From: Candidatus Dormiibacterota bacterium
Lineage (GTDB): Bacteria; Chloroflexota; Dormibacteria; Aeolococcales; Aeolococcaceae
Direction: 5' to 3'
DNA length: 64,000 nucleotides
NCBI GenBank assembly: GCA_003162415.1
Contig: PMOL01000008.1
Location: 62,001 to 126,000 of the forward strand
Shown here: one piece after another, positions 16,722 through 25,082 of the stretch
Position numbering within the stretch: position 1 is the stretch's first letter
How the letters are laid out: each line of letters starts with the position of its first letter
Notes under the pieces: model-generated
Databases searched by the model: none
What the model saw: the letters and a program-made list of their open reading frames with translations, nothing else
Told to the model about the DNA's origin: nothing
Translations under genes and position numbers: made by a program

Positions 16722-17596
16722 ACCTGACGCTGCCTCCCGAAGCTGAACAGTCCCTGCGGACGGAGCATGAGCACGACGATCAGGATCGCGAAGCCACCGA
16801 GCGGCGCGAGATCCGACCCGACATACCCGCTCACGTAGCTGAGGGCAAGCCCCACGCCGACCGCTCCGGCCACGGCACCAACCGGGCTTTCGAGACCCCC
16901 GATGATGGCTCCTGTGAACCCGAACACCAGCACCTCGTCCATGTTGCTCGGGTAGAGGTACACCGACGGCGCCGCCAGCATGCCCGCGAGTGCGCCGAGC
17001 AACGCAGCGAGCCCCCAGCCCAGCGTGAGCATCCTGCCGACGCGAATGCCGAGGATGCGAGCGATCTCTGGATTGAATGCGGCCGCGCGCATACGCAGCC
17101 CCAGGGTGGTGCGCTGGAACACCAGGAAGAGCAGCAGCATCGCGATCAGTACGGCGCCGATCGTGAACAGGGCAAAGGGCGAGATATCGAGCGAGGTTCC
17201 GCCAACCAGGAGGTCGGTGTTCGAAACCGGCACCGGGAAGGACTGGGTCTGGCCGCCGAAGAGCATCGGCGCGATCGCCTCGAGGAGGATGAGCACGCCG
17301 AGGCTCAGGATGACCGCGTTGAGCGGTGGTCGCGATTCGACCGGCCGCACCAGCACGCGTTCCGTGACCGCCCCGATCACCAGACCGGTCGCGAGTGCGA
17401 CCACGAATCCCAGCCAGTACGGCGCGCCATGCCTGATCACGATGAGCGCGATGTAGGTGGTGAACATCGCCATCGCGCCCTGCGCGTAATTGATGATCCG
17501 GGTCGCGCGCCAGATCATCACGAGGGCGAGCGCCACCGCCGCGTAGACCATCCCGTTGGTGATCCCGTCGACGGTGTAGATCAAGAACAGGTGCAC
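16718..17596 (-). CDS. livH: Branched-chain amino acid-type ABC transporter permease LivH
   Basis: A 292-residue permease with eight hydrophobic helices. Family markers are the early TNGMVYAAVALALVMIWRAT segment, INYAQGAMAMFTTY, and the coupling loop AAAFNPEIARILGIRVGRML near residue 180. It forms the LivHM heterodimer. The gene starts 2 nt after livF stops and overlaps livM by 4 bp, so the cluster is clearly one transcript. Confidence 0.95.
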   Translation of the reverse strand: MHLFLIYTVDGITNGMVYAAVALALVMIWRATRIINYAQGAMAMFTTYIALIVIRHGAPYWLGFVVALATGLVIGAVTERVLVRPVESRPPLNAVILSLGVLILLEAIAPMLFGGQTQSFPVPVSNTDLLVGGTSLDISPFALFTIGAVLIAMLLLFLVFQRTTLGLRMRAAAFNPEIARILGIRVGRMLTLGWGLAALLGALAGMLAAPSVYLYPSNMDEVLVFGFTGAIIGGLESPVGAVAGAVGVGLALSYVSGYVGSDLAPLGGFAILIVVLMLRPQGLFSFGRQRQV

Positions 17597-17598
17597 GC

Positions 17599-18306
17599 TC
17601 AGAACCCCAGGTACGCGTGACGCAACGCGTCGTCGCCGGCCAGGCGGTCCGCTCTGTCGCGCAGCTCGACCTTGCCCAGCGACAGGACGACCGCCTGGTC
17701 TGCCACCGACAGAGCGGAGCGAGCGTTCTGCTCGATGAGCAGCACGCTCAGCTTTCGCTCGGTGACCAGCGCGACCAGTCGCTGCATGATCTGTGCGAGC
17801 AGGCCCCCGGCGAGCCCGAGGGACGGCTCGTCGAGGAGCAGGGCAGTGGGTCGGGCGACCATCGCCCGGCCGATCGACAGCATCTGCCGCTCTCCTCCAC
17901 TGAGGTTCGATGCATGCACCGCGCGGCGCACGCGCAGCGGTGGAAAGAGCTCGTATGCCTCCTCGATGGCGACTCGTTGATCGGCACGATCGCGACGCCA
18001 GAGACCACCGAGGCGGAGATTCTCGTCGACCGTCAGCTCGCTGACGATGCCGTGTCCCTCGGGGACGTGACCAACGCCCAGGCGGGCGATCGCCTCAGGC
18101 GACCGACCGACCAGCTGCTGGGTGCCCAGCATCACCGAGCCATGACGAGGCTTGATGAGGCCGGAGATGGTTCGCACCAGGGTGGTCTTGCCTGCGCCGT
18201 TCGCGCCCAGCACTGCGGTGATGCTCCCCTCGGGAACCGAGAGCGACACGTTTTCCAGGGCGATGACTCCGCCGTATGCGACGGTGAGATCGCTGATCTC
18301 AAGCAT
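17599..18306 (-). CDS. livF: Branched-chain amino acid-type ABC transporter ATP-binding protein LivF
   Basis: A 235-residue ATPase with Walker A GANGAGKTTLVRTI, signature LSGGERQMLSIGRAM, Walker B ALLLDEPSLGL and an H-loop-equivalent LLIEQNARSAL, where LivF proteins typically carry Glu-Gln before the conserved region. Length and the GHVPEGHGIVSELTV segment fit LivF. Its start overlaps the end of livG by 8 bp. Together with LivG it powers uptake. Confidence 0.96.
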   Translation of the reverse strand: MLEISDLTVAYGGVIALENVSLSVPEGSITAVLGANGAGKTTLVRTISGLIKPRHGSVMLGTQQLVGRSPEAIARLGVGHVPEGHGIVSELTVDENLRLGGLWRRDRADQRVAIEEAYELFPPLRVRRAVHASNLSGGERQMLSIGRAMVARPTALLLDEPSLGLAGGLLAQIMQRLVALVTERKLSVLLIEQNARSALSVADQAVVLSLGKVELRDRADRLAGDDALRHAYLGF

Positions 18307-19087
18307 GGGCGACCGTCTGCCCCAGGTACGCGTTGGCTACATCGCTGTTGGCGCGAATCTCGGCGGGGGATCCGGAAGCGATCACCTGCCCGAGATTGAG
18401 CACGGTGATGGTGTCGCTCACAGCCATGACCATGTCGACGTGGTGCTCGACGAGCGCGATCGCCATCCGCGTGCGCAGCGAGCGCAGCAGGTCGATGAGC
18501 TCGCTGACATCGGTGGCGGAGAGCCCGCTCGCCGGTTCGTCGAGCAGCAGCAGGGATGGGCGAGCCATCAGAGCGCGGGCGATGATGACCCGCTTCTGGA
18601 CACCGTGCGGAAGGGAACCGGGATATGCACCGGCACGATCGGCAACGCCGAGAGCGCCGAGGTTCGCGAGCGCCTCCTCCCTGAGTGAAGCGGTGTGGCG
18701 ATCGGCACTCGGAAGCGCCAGCAGGTCCGGCGCCAGCCGGGTCCGTGACGGCGAGCCGGCGACCACGTTCTCGAGCACGGTGAGCGTCGGCCACAGCCCC
18801 AGTCCCTGGAGTGTTCGGGCGATCCCCATGTGTGCGAGCCGCCAGGTCGGCAACCCGAGGAGCGACTGACCCTTGAAGGTGATGGTCCCCGTGACCGGCG
18901 TCACGAACCGCGAGACCGCGTTGAACAGCGTCGTCTTGCCCGCGCCGTTCGGCCCGATGACGCCGACGATCTGGTTGGCGCGGACGGTCAGCGAGACGCC
19001 GTCGAGAGCGACCACGCCTTCGAAGCGCACGTCGATCCCGGCAACCTCGAGCACAGCAGCCGTCGTGTCTGGCGTCTCCCCGGACAC
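18299..19087 (-). CDS. livG: Branched-chain amino acid-type ABC transporter ATP-binding protein LivG
   Basis: A 262-residue ATPase and the first gene of the operon. Walker A is GPNGAGKTTLFNAV. The signature region is divergent but family-like (LPHGVQKRVIIARAL). Walker B is LLLLDEPASGLS, and LVEHHVDMVM is the H-loop segment typical of LivG. The long insert with LQGLGLWPTLTVLENVVAGS after the Q-loop also matches LivG. The GTG start lies beside a TAGCGT sequence that may be the -10 region. No regulator is linked. Confidence 0.95.
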   Translation of the reverse strand: MSGETPDTTAAVLEVAGIDVRFEGVVALDGVSLTVRANQIVGVIGPNGAGKTTLFNAVSRFVTPVTGTITFKGQSLLGLPTWRLAHMGIARTLQGLGLWPTLTVLENVVAGSPSRTRLAPDLLALPSADRHTASLREEALANLGALGVADRAGAYPGSLPHGVQKRVIIARALMARPSLLLLDEPASGLSATDVSELIDLLRSLRTRMAIALVEHHVDMVMAVSDTITVLNLGQVIASGSPAEIRANSDVANAYLGQTVAHA

Positions 19088-19219
19088 GCTACAGCGACCC
19101 GTTCAACCCCATGAGTGCCCGCAGGGTACAGCGATCACATCCCCACTGCCACCTTCCTCGGCGGAGACATTTAGGGCTCCATGATCAGCCGGCGGCCCCG
19201 AGGATCTGGGCATCACACC

Positions 19220-19981
19220 TCAGCGAACGGCGATGAGCACCCGATTGGCGAGGTGCTGCCAGATGGTGCCCACCTCGTCGAAGCCGGCGGAAAAGAGCGC
19301 CGACCGGTGGAACTCGTAGCTGTGAGCCTCGTCCTCGTGCGGGTGTGCGTGCCACCGCTGCTCACGTTCAGCGACCTCGCGCGCGAGGGCCGGGTCCGAA
19401 ACCGCCGCCTCCCACCAGGCGTCGTAGTCCTCGGCGCCCTCCGCCGAGTCCGGCCACTCCGGCCGGACCTGCCGTGCGCCAGCCGAGATGGTGCGCTGAT
19501 CGTGGTCGAAGTCGAGCCGGTCGCCGTCGAGGAACACCGCACCCGGCCTGAGCACTCCTGCGAGCGCGTGGTAGAGATGGATGAGCTGCTCCAGCCCGAG
19601 CCAGTGCAGCGCCGTGGTAGAGACCGCCGCGTCGTACGGCCCCGGGGACGGCAGCGCACTCACCCAGTCGGCGCGCAGGTCGGCGTCCACGAACTGCAGG
19701 TGCGGTGTGTTTCCCAGAGCGCCGCGACCGATTGCGAGCAGGACCGGGTCAGCGTCGATCGCCACGACATTGGCGCCGGGGATGCCGTCGAGCACACGAG
19801 CGCTCAGCGATCCCGGCCCACAGCCGAGGTCGAGCACACGGGGCTCGGGCCCGGCGAACGCCGCCACCGCATCAACCATCGCGGTGAACCGCTCCTCGCG
19901 ATCCGGGATGTGACGCTGTTGCTGCGCGTCCCATCGCGCCAGCCAGTTTGCGAAGTCAGTGGTGACGTGCTCGATGCTCAC
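19220..19981 (-). CDS. Class I SAM-dependent methyltransferase
   Basis: A 253-residue protein with motif I PRVLDLGCGPGSLSARVLDG, the acidic motif II NVVAIDADPVLLAIGRGALG and motif III DAAVSTTALHWL. The layout is that of small-molecule Methyltransf_11/25 enzymes resembling trans-aconitate methyltransferase. The substrate is unknown. It starts with GTG 19981, 21 bp from the end of the upstream sensor kinase gene on the same strand, so it may be cotranscribed with the two-component system. Confidence 0.9.
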   Translation of the reverse strand: MSIEHVTTDFANWLARWDAQQQRHIPDREERFTAMVDAVAAFAGPEPRVLDLGCGPGSLSARVLDGIPGANVVAIDADPVLLAIGRGALGNTPHLQFVDADLRADWVSALPSPGPYDAAVSTTALHWLGLEQLIHLYHALAGVLRPGAVFLDGDRLDFDHDQRTISAGARQVRPEWPDSAEGAEDYDAWWEAAVSDPALAREVAEREQRWHAHPHEDEAHSYEFHRSALFSAGFDEVGTIWQHLANRVLIAVR

Positions 19982-20002
19982 TTGGGCGATACCTGTACCA
20001 CA

Positions 20003-21124
20003 TCATCCCGGCGCCGCCGCCGGGAGCTTGAGAGTGATTGCCGTGCCGTCCGCCGCGGTGCTCGTGGCCGTGACCGACCCACCATGCGCCTCGACCACAT
20101 CCCGGACGATCGCGAGCCCGAGCCCCGATCCGGTCGACGAGGGGCCCTTCACGAAGCGGTCGAACACCCTGGGCAGCAGGTCAGCGGGGATACCTGTTCC
20201 ATCGTCGCGGACGGTCAGCAACACCCATCGGTCGGACCTGACTCCCTCGACGCGGATGGTGCCACCGGCGCGCGCGTGGGCCAGCGCGTTGCTGACGAGA
20301 TTGCCCAGAACTCCTCGAAGTCGTCCCGGGTCCCCATCGATCGGCGGGACGCCGGCATCGACCTGCTCGGTGAGCTGCACGCCGGCCGCCCTCGCCTCGG
20401 CACCGAACGCACCGAGCGTCTCGTTGACGAAGACGGCGACGTCGACCGGCTCTCGGTGAAGGAGCAGCCCGCCACTCTCCGCGAGTGTCAGGGTGGCGAG
20501 GTCGTTGACGAGCATCTCCAACGACTCGGTCGCGCTCACGATCGGGGCCATGTGCTCGGCATCGGCTGGGTAGATGCCGTCGGCGATCGCCTCGGCCTGT
20601 CCGCGGATGATCGACAGCGGCGTGCGCAGCTCATGGGCGATGTCGGCGAGCACCGACCGTCTGCGAGTCTCCTCGGCCTCGAGGCGGCCGCTCATCGCAT
20701 TCATCGCGCGGGCGAGGGAACGGAGATCCGACGGGCCGCGGACCGGCACGCGCGCCGAGAGGTCGCCCGCCTCGATGCGACGGGCGCCCTCGATGAGCGC
20801 ACCGACCGGCGCGGCAAGACGGCGGAGCACGAGGATCGCCACAGCAACCGCGGCGCCCCCGAGTACGAGGGCGGTGACCGCCACCGCCGTATCGAACGGT
20901 GCCGAGCTGACCGCCCCGAATGCGCTGAGGAGCAGCCAGACGAGGCCGAAGATGGCGCTGAGAAACACGAGAAAGGCGAGACCCACGAAGCAGCCGATGC
21001 GCCGGGCGATCCGCCGTCCGTGACGTCCCCAGTTCTGACCTCCGGCCCACGGTCCGGCCTCGCCCTCCGGCCACCAGGGCGGACGGCGGCCGTCACCTCG
21101 CCTCCACGGCGGGCCATTGCTCAC
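20003..21124 (-). CDS. Sensor histidine kinase with HAMP domain (BaeS-like)
   Basis: A 373-residue kinase. An unusual N-terminal cytoplasmic segment rich in Gly, Trp, Arg and Pro (PPWWPEG and GGQNWGRHGRR) precedes two close membrane helices (about residues 47-70 and 80-100) with almost no extracytoplasmic loop. HAMP follows, with the H-box DIAHELRTPLSIIRG near residue 168, N-box LGNLVSNALAHA, DDGTGIP and GSGLGLAIVRDVVEAHGG. It is coupled to the response regulator by a 4-bp overlap. The short loop suggests sensing within the membrane or through the N-terminal segment. Confidence 0.95.
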   Translation of the reverse strand: MSNGPPWRRGDGRRPPWWPEGEAGPWAGGQNWGRHGRRIARRIGCFVGLAFLVFLSAIFGLVWLLLSAFGAVSSAPFDTAVAVTALVLGGAAVAVAILVLRRLAAPVGALIEGARRIEAGDLSARVPVRGPSDLRSLARAMNAMSGRLEAEETRRRSVLADIAHELRTPLSIIRGQAEAIADGIYPADAEHMAPIVSATESLEMLVNDLATLTLAESGGLLLHREPVDVAVFVNETLGAFGAEARAAGVQLTEQVDAGVPPIDGDPGRLRGVLGNLVSNALAHARAGGTIRVEGVRSDRWVLLTVRDDGTGIPADLLPRVFDRFVKGPSSTGSGLGLAIVRDVVEAHGGSVTATSTAADGTAITLKLPAAAPG

Positions 21125-21810
21125 GCGTCGCCGTCCACTAGTCGATACCCGACGCCGAACACCGTCTGCAAATGGCGCGGCGCCCGTGGATCGCGCTCGA
21201 TCTTTCGCCGAATGTTCTTGACGTGCGCGTCGATGGCGCGTTCATACGACTCGACCGCGACACCATGCACGGCATCCAGCAGCTGGGCGCGGGTGAAGAC
21301 GCGACCGGGCTGCCGGGCCATGTGCAGCAGCAACTGAAACTCGGTCGCGGTGAGAACCACGTCCTGTCCGTCGGCCTCGACACGCATGCGGGGCACGTCG
21401 AGCACGATCGATTCGCCGACCCGGATCACATCGTCGGGCGCCGCTGCCGCCTGTGCTCGGCGCAGCACGGCGCGCACACGAGCGACGATCTCCCGCGCGC
21501 TGAACGGCTTGGTGACGTAGTCATCAGCTCCGAGCTCGAGACCGGCAACACGATCCGCCTCCTCGATTCGGGCGGTGAGCATGATGATGGGCACGTCGCC
21601 GGCACGCCGCATGGCTCGGGCAACGTCGAGGCCGTCGATGAGCGGCAGGGTCAGGTCGAGGATGACGAGATCAGGGCGCACTCGCGAGAAGAGCTGGAGG
21701 GCATCCTCGCCGTTGGCCGCCGTCGACACATCGAACCCGGCGCGTTCCAGATAGTCGCGAACCAGGCGCACGATCGCCGGCTCGTCGTCGACGATCAGCA
21801 CCTTGGTCAT
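21121..21810 (-). CDS. Response regulator, OmpR/PhoB family
   Basis: A 229-residue regulator. The receiver domain carries the acidic pair in IVDDEPA, the phospho-Asp in PDLVILDLTLPLIDG, Thr in MLTAR and Lys in YVTKPFS. The winged-helix output domain has ARQPGRVFTRAQLLDAVHG, the recognition-helix segment ERAIDAHVKNIRRKIE and a C-terminal TVFGVGYRL hairpin. It is the partner of the kinase that follows. A TACGAT hexamer lies 9 nt upstream of ATG 21810. Confidence 0.97.
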   Translation of the reverse strand: MTKVLIVDDEPAIVRLVRDYLERAGFDVSTAANGEDALQLFSRVRPDLVILDLTLPLIDGLDVARAMRRAGDVPIIMLTARIEEADRVAGLELGADDYVTKPFSAREIVARVRAVLRRAQAAAAPDDVIRVGESIVLDVPRMRVEADGQDVVLTATEFQLLLHMARQPGRVFTRAQLLDAVHGVAVESYERAIDAHVKNIRRKIERDPRAPRHLQTVFGVGYRLVDGDA

Positions 21811-21819
21811 GGTGATTTC

Positions 21820-21825
21820 ATCGTA
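21820..21825 (-). promoter_or_regulatory. Putative -10 element (TACGAT) of the two-component operon
   Basis: On the minus strand TACGAT ends 9 nt before ATG 21810, directly after a strong GC hairpin. The start would be leaderless or nearly so. Confidence 0.35.
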
Positions 21826-21835
21826 GGGGTGGCGC

Positions 21836-21859
21836 GGGGCGGCGAGCAGCCGCCGCCCC
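21836..21859. terminator. GC-rich hairpin between the 93-residue membrane protein gene and the two-component operon
   Basis: GGGGCGGCG (21836-21844) pairs perfectly with CGCCGCCCC (21851-21859) over a 6-nt loop. It lies 9 bp past the stop of the small membrane protein gene and just before the response-regulator promoter, so the two units are probably transcribed separately. Confidence 0.55.
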
Positions 21860-21867
21860 GTCGATCA

Positions 21868-22149
21868 TCAGACCGATTGTGTCGCCGGAGTGGATGCCTC
21901 CGCGTCTGAACTCTTACGAGCAGCGCCCGCGCAGTCACCGCCCCAGTTCTTGCCGTGGGGTCCGAAGGCATTTGGACCGAAGCCCCGCCGGTACCAACGC
22001 CGCCGCGGCGTCAGACCGAGCACCCGCGGCACCACCAGCGCGCCGATGAAGGTGATGATGATGAAGCCCGGGTCACGAGTGGTGATGCCCACCGCGGTTG
22101 CAGCGCCGATTGCCACCAGTCCCCAGGCGGTGCGTCCTGCACGATACAT
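21868..22149 (-). CDS. Small membrane protein (93 residues), upstream of two-component system
   Basis: Two hydrophobic helices (about residues 8-24 and 28-45) are followed by a basic, aromatic stretch RRRWYRRGFGPNAFGPHGKN and a polar tail. ATG 22149 has AAGGAG at an ideal 7-nt distance, which makes the gene convincing despite no recognised family. The GKNWGG element echoes GQNWGRHG in the N-terminus of the adjacent kinase, hinting that both belong to one sensory unit; that is inference. A hairpin follows the stop. Confidence 0.65.
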   Translation of the reverse strand: MYRAGRTAWGLVAIGAATAVGITTRDPGFIIITFIGALVVPRVLGLTPRRRWYRRGFGPNAFGPHGKNWGGDCAGAARKSSDAEASTPATQSV

Positions 22150-22255
22150 GTCGATTCTCCTTGTGGAGGTTGAACGGTACGTGCATCACTCTCGCGGCGA
22201 GGTGTGAATCAGGTGTGAAGACGCCAGGGAGGTTTGGCGTGCCTCACCGCACCGT

Positions 22256-23218
22256 TCACTCCGGCGAGCGGTAGGTCACCGGTTCACGCGGCGTGCGGTC
22301 GACGGACAGCTGAAACACATCCGGCCGGCTGTAGTGGCCGGTGACATCGAGGGTTCGTCGCGCGGCCGCGGCACGCGAGGGCTCGATGTCGGCCATCAAT
22401 AAACCGAACTCCTCGTGCATCGGGCCCGCGACGATCTCACCGCCCGGAGCGACCACGACCGAGTCACCGGGGTTGATCCACTCATCGGGGTCGGGAAAGA
22501 GCTGCTCGCGCCCCGGAAATGAAGGCGGGATGTCCGACCCACGCAGGGTGCATCCCGCGCCCAGCACCCAGCATCTGCCCTCCGCCGCGATATGCCGCAT
22601 GGTGGCGATCCAGGTGTCTCCTTCGTCCCACGTGGAGGCGACGTACACCTCGACACCGTCCGCGTACAGCGCGTATCGCGCGAGCGGCATGTAGTTCTCC
22701 CAGCAGATCAACCCGCCCAACCGGCCGATCTCCGTGTCGATGACGCGCAGTCCACGCGCATCTCCCTGACCCCACACCATGCGTTCAGGATTGGTTGGAA
22801 CGAGCTTGCGGTGCCGGTTGAGGATGGTGCCGTCGGTCCCGATCGTGACCAGCGTGTTGTAGAGGGTCGAGCGGCCGAAAGCTCCGTCACGCTCATGGAC
22901 CCCGCATACAACCACCAGGTGCAGTTCGGCAGCTGCATCGCGGAGCGGCTTCAGGCCGTCCGCAGCGAGGTCGACGCTGTTGTCGACCAGCCGCCGGTGG
23001 ATCTCCCCGGTCAGGTCGTGGTCGGCGCCGGGCCGCAGACGCCAGATCCATGCGGGGTACCCCGGGATGAACGTCTCGGGGAAGACGACCAGACGCGCAC
23101 CCGCCTCCGACGCCGCGTGGAGCTGCAGAACCGCGGCTGCGAGGGTCGCCTCGCGGTCAAGCAGCACCGGCGGCCGCTGGACGATTGCCACCCGCACGGT
23201 TGGACCTTCGCTCTGCAC
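22256..23218 (-). CDS. Nitrilase (carbon-nitrogen hydrolase family, branch 1)
   Basis: A 320-residue C-N hydrolase with the full catalytic set: Glu48 in VVFPETFIPGYPAW, Lys138 in NRHRKLVPT and the nucleophile Cys172 in GGLICWENYMPLARYAL. CWENYMPL is the signature of true nitrilases, which convert nitriles to carboxylic acids and ammonia, rather than amidases or ureidopropionases. The substrate is not predictable. The GTG start has TATAGT 7 nt upstream and no Shine-Dalgarno. It is divergent from the ArsB-like permease gene, with 68 bp between starts. Confidence 0.93.
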   Translation of the reverse strand: MQSEGPTVRVAIVQRPPVLLDREATLAAAVLQLHAASEAGARLVVFPETFIPGYPAWIWRLRPGADHDLTGEIHRRLVDNSVDLAADGLKPLRDAAAELHLVVVCGVHERDGAFGRSTLYNTLVTIGTDGTILNRHRKLVPTNPERMVWGQGDARGLRVIDTEIGRLGGLICWENYMPLARYALYADGVEVYVASTWDEGDTWIATMRHIAAEGRCWVLGAGCTLRGSDIPPSFPGREQLFPDPDEWINPGDSVVVAPGGEIVAGPMHEEFGLLMADIEPSRAAAARRTLDVTGHYSRPDVFQLSVDRTPREPVTYRSPE

Positions 23219-23225
23219 AACCGGG

Positions 23226-23231
23226 ACTATA
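23226..23231 (-). promoter_or_regulatory. Putative leaderless -10 element (TATAGT) of the nitrilase gene
   Basis: On the minus strand TATAGT is followed by 7 nt and GTG 23218. This is the closest match to a consensus -10 among the leaderless-type starts in the window. Confidence 0.55.
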
Positions 23232-23286
23232 GAAGCCGCCCGGTCGGTTCGCCCGACCGTACCGAGGCCGTACGCTTTCGGGCGAC

Positions 23287-24537
23287 GTGCCGAGTGCCCT
23301 TGCAGAGACGCTGGCAGTCCTGCTGCTCATTGCGACGCTGGGCTGCGCCATCGTGCGTCCCCGAGGACTGCCAGAAGCCGTTGTCGCCGTCCCAGCTGCC
23401 GCGTTGCTTCTCGTCCTCGGGGTGCTGCCCCTGGGTCAGGCGGGTACCGAGACGCGAAGTCTCGCGCCGACGATTGGCTTTCTCGCCGCCGTGCTCGTCC
23501 TCGCCAACCTCTGTGAGCGCTACGGTCTCTTCGAGGCAGCTGGTTCATGGATGGCGACCGGTTCACGCGGACGTCCGGTGTCCCTGCTCGCGCTTGTCTT
23601 CACCGCCGCGAGCGTGGTCACCGCGGTCCTCAGCCTCGACGCGACGGTGGTCCTGCTCACCCCGGTCGTGTTCGCGACGGTGGCGCGGCTGCGTCTCCGG
23701 GCCAAACCCCACGTGTACGCCTGCACGCACCTCGCCAACTCCGCATCGCTGCTGCTTCCGGTGTCGAACCTCACCAATCTCCTGGCCTTCAGTGCGAGCG
23801 GGCTGTCATTTGCACGTTTCGGCGCCACCATGGCACTCCCCTGGCTGGCAGCGATCGGGGTCGAATGGCTGGTGCTGCGACGTTTCTTCGCGGGTGATCT
23901 CGTCGGCCACGGCGAGACCAGGGACTTACGGCCGCTCCCGGTTCCGGTGTTCGCGGCAATTGTGGTTGCACTCACGCTGGTCGGGTTCTTCGTCACCTCC
24001 GCCTTCAACGTCAGCCCGGCCTTCGCGGCGCTCGGCGGTGCGCTGCTTCTCGCAGTGCCCGCGCTCGTCCGGCGCAGGACGAGCATCGGTGACGTCGCGA
24101 AATCGATTGACATCCCGTTTCTCGCTTTCGTCCTGGCACTCGGCCTCGTCGTCAAGGCAATCTCCATCCACGGGCTCGGGTCGGTGGTGACCCACGTCGT
24201 GCCCGGCGGGGCAGGACTCGGGTCCCTGCTGCTCATCGCGGTGGTCGCCGCCGTCCTTGCAAATGTGATCAACAACCTTCCTGCTGCGCTGCTGCTGCTC
24301 CCGGCGGTGTCCGGCGCCGGAGCCGGCCCGGTGCTCGCAGTGCTCATCGGCGTCAATACCGGCCCCAATCTGACCTATGTCGGATCACTTGCAACGCTGC
24401 TCTGGCGCCGCGTCCTGATCCGCCGCGGCGAGGAGTTGCCGATCGGCGAATTCCTGCGTCTCGGCGCGCTCACGGTGCCGCCAGTGCTCATCGCGACCAC
24501 CGTCGCGCTGTGGATCTCCCTGCGGTTGGTGGGTTAA
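23287..24537 (+). CDS. ArsB/NhaD-superfamily permease (putative arsenite or anion transporter)
   Basis: A 416-residue protein with about eleven membrane helices and the ion-transporter fold. The internal repeat markers HLANSASLLLPVSNLTNLL (near residue 157) and VINNLPAALLLLPAVSGA, then LTYVGSLATLLWRRVLIRRG near residue 365, closely follow ArsB arsenite antiporters. Other members of the fold carry citrate, sodium or silicon. An arsenic-type cassette 2.5-4.8 kb downstream makes arsenite plausible but not proven. A TACGCT hexamer lies 10 nt before GTG 23287. The stop overlaps the next start (TAATG). Confidence 0.8.
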   Translation: MPSALAETLAVLLLIATLGCAIVRPRGLPEAVVAVPAAALLLVLGVLPLGQAGTETRSLAPTIGFLAAVLVLANLCERYGLFEAAGSWMATGSRGRPVSLLALVFTAASVVTAVLSLDATVVLLTPVVFATVARLRLRAKPHVYACTHLANSASLLLPVSNLTNLLAFSASGLSFARFGATMALPWLAAIGVEWLVLRRFFAGDLVGHGETRDLRPLPVPVFAAIVVALTLVGFFVTSAFNVSPAFAALGGALLLAVPALVRRRTSIGDVAKSIDIPFLAFVLALGLVVKAISIHGLGSVVTHVVPGGAGLGSLLLIAVVAAVLANVINNLPAALLLLPAVSGAGAGPVLAVLIGVNTGPNLTYVGSLATLLWRRVLIRRGEELPIGEFLRLGALTVPPVLIATTVALWISLRLVG

Positions 24538-25079
24538 TGGCGCCTATGCACATCGTCGTGTGGGTGGTCGAAGGCACCTGGCAGGGGTGCGTCGATGCTG
24601 CGGTGCAGAACTTTCCCGCCGATTCGCGATTCACGCTGCTTCATGTCACGCCCTCGGACGTCACCGAGGCAGCCGACGCCGCTTCGATCGGCCTGTTCGG
24701 GCGAGGCTTTCCGGGGCGCAAACCCAACCGCCGGTTCGACGACATCGCGGACGACGAGGCGTCGAGCTTGCTTGCGGCGGCGGCGGATCGCCTCGGCCAC
24801 CCCGATGTCGAGATGCTTAGCTGGCGCGGGCGGGTCGAGCGTGAGGTGGTGCGTGCCGTGGCCGGCGGTGTCGATGTCCTCGTCGTGGCTCGTGATGGCG
24901 ACCGCTCGCGGCTCGGGCCCAGGAGCCTGGGTCACGCCACGCGATTCATCGTCGACCACGCACCCTGCGCGGTGATGCTGGTGTGGCCGGACGAGACCCC
25001 GGGCATCGACTCGATACCGCCACCGAAGCACGGCCCCAAGCCACCTCATCCTCCCCACCACCATCACGAGGACCGCTGA
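24537..25079 (+). CDS. Universal-stress-protein-like domain with His-rich tail
   Basis: A 180-residue protein with a UspA-like alpha/beta pattern: HIVVWVVEGTWQGCVDAAV first strand and helix, FTLLHVTP, then DVLVVARDGDR and RFIVDHAPCAVMLVWP, which match the final strands of the USP fold where the ATP-binding loop usually lies. The G-2x-G-9x-G-S/T nucleotide motif is weak. The tail ends PPHPPHHHHEDR, a likely metal-binding stretch. It starts with ATG 24537, overlapping the permease stop (TAATG), so it is coupled to that transporter. ATG 24546 is an alternative start. Confidence 0.7.
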   Translation: MAPMHIVVWVVEGTWQGCVDAAVQNFPADSRFTLLHVTPSDVTEAADAASIGLFGRGFPGRKPNRRFDDIADDEASSLLAAAADRLGHPDVEMLSWRGRVEREVVRAVAGGVDVLVVARDGDRSRLGPRSLGHATRFIVDHAPCAVMLVWPDETPGIDSIPPPKHGPKPPHPPHHHHEDR

Positions 25080-25082
25080 CCG

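Noticed and set aside
19181..21337. Very long plus-strand ORF (718 codons) opposite the methyltransferase and kinase genes
   Set aside because: It is antisense to two well-supported genes. The translation is rich in Arg, Glu, His and Asp without any motif, as expected from the reverse frame of GC-rich genes.
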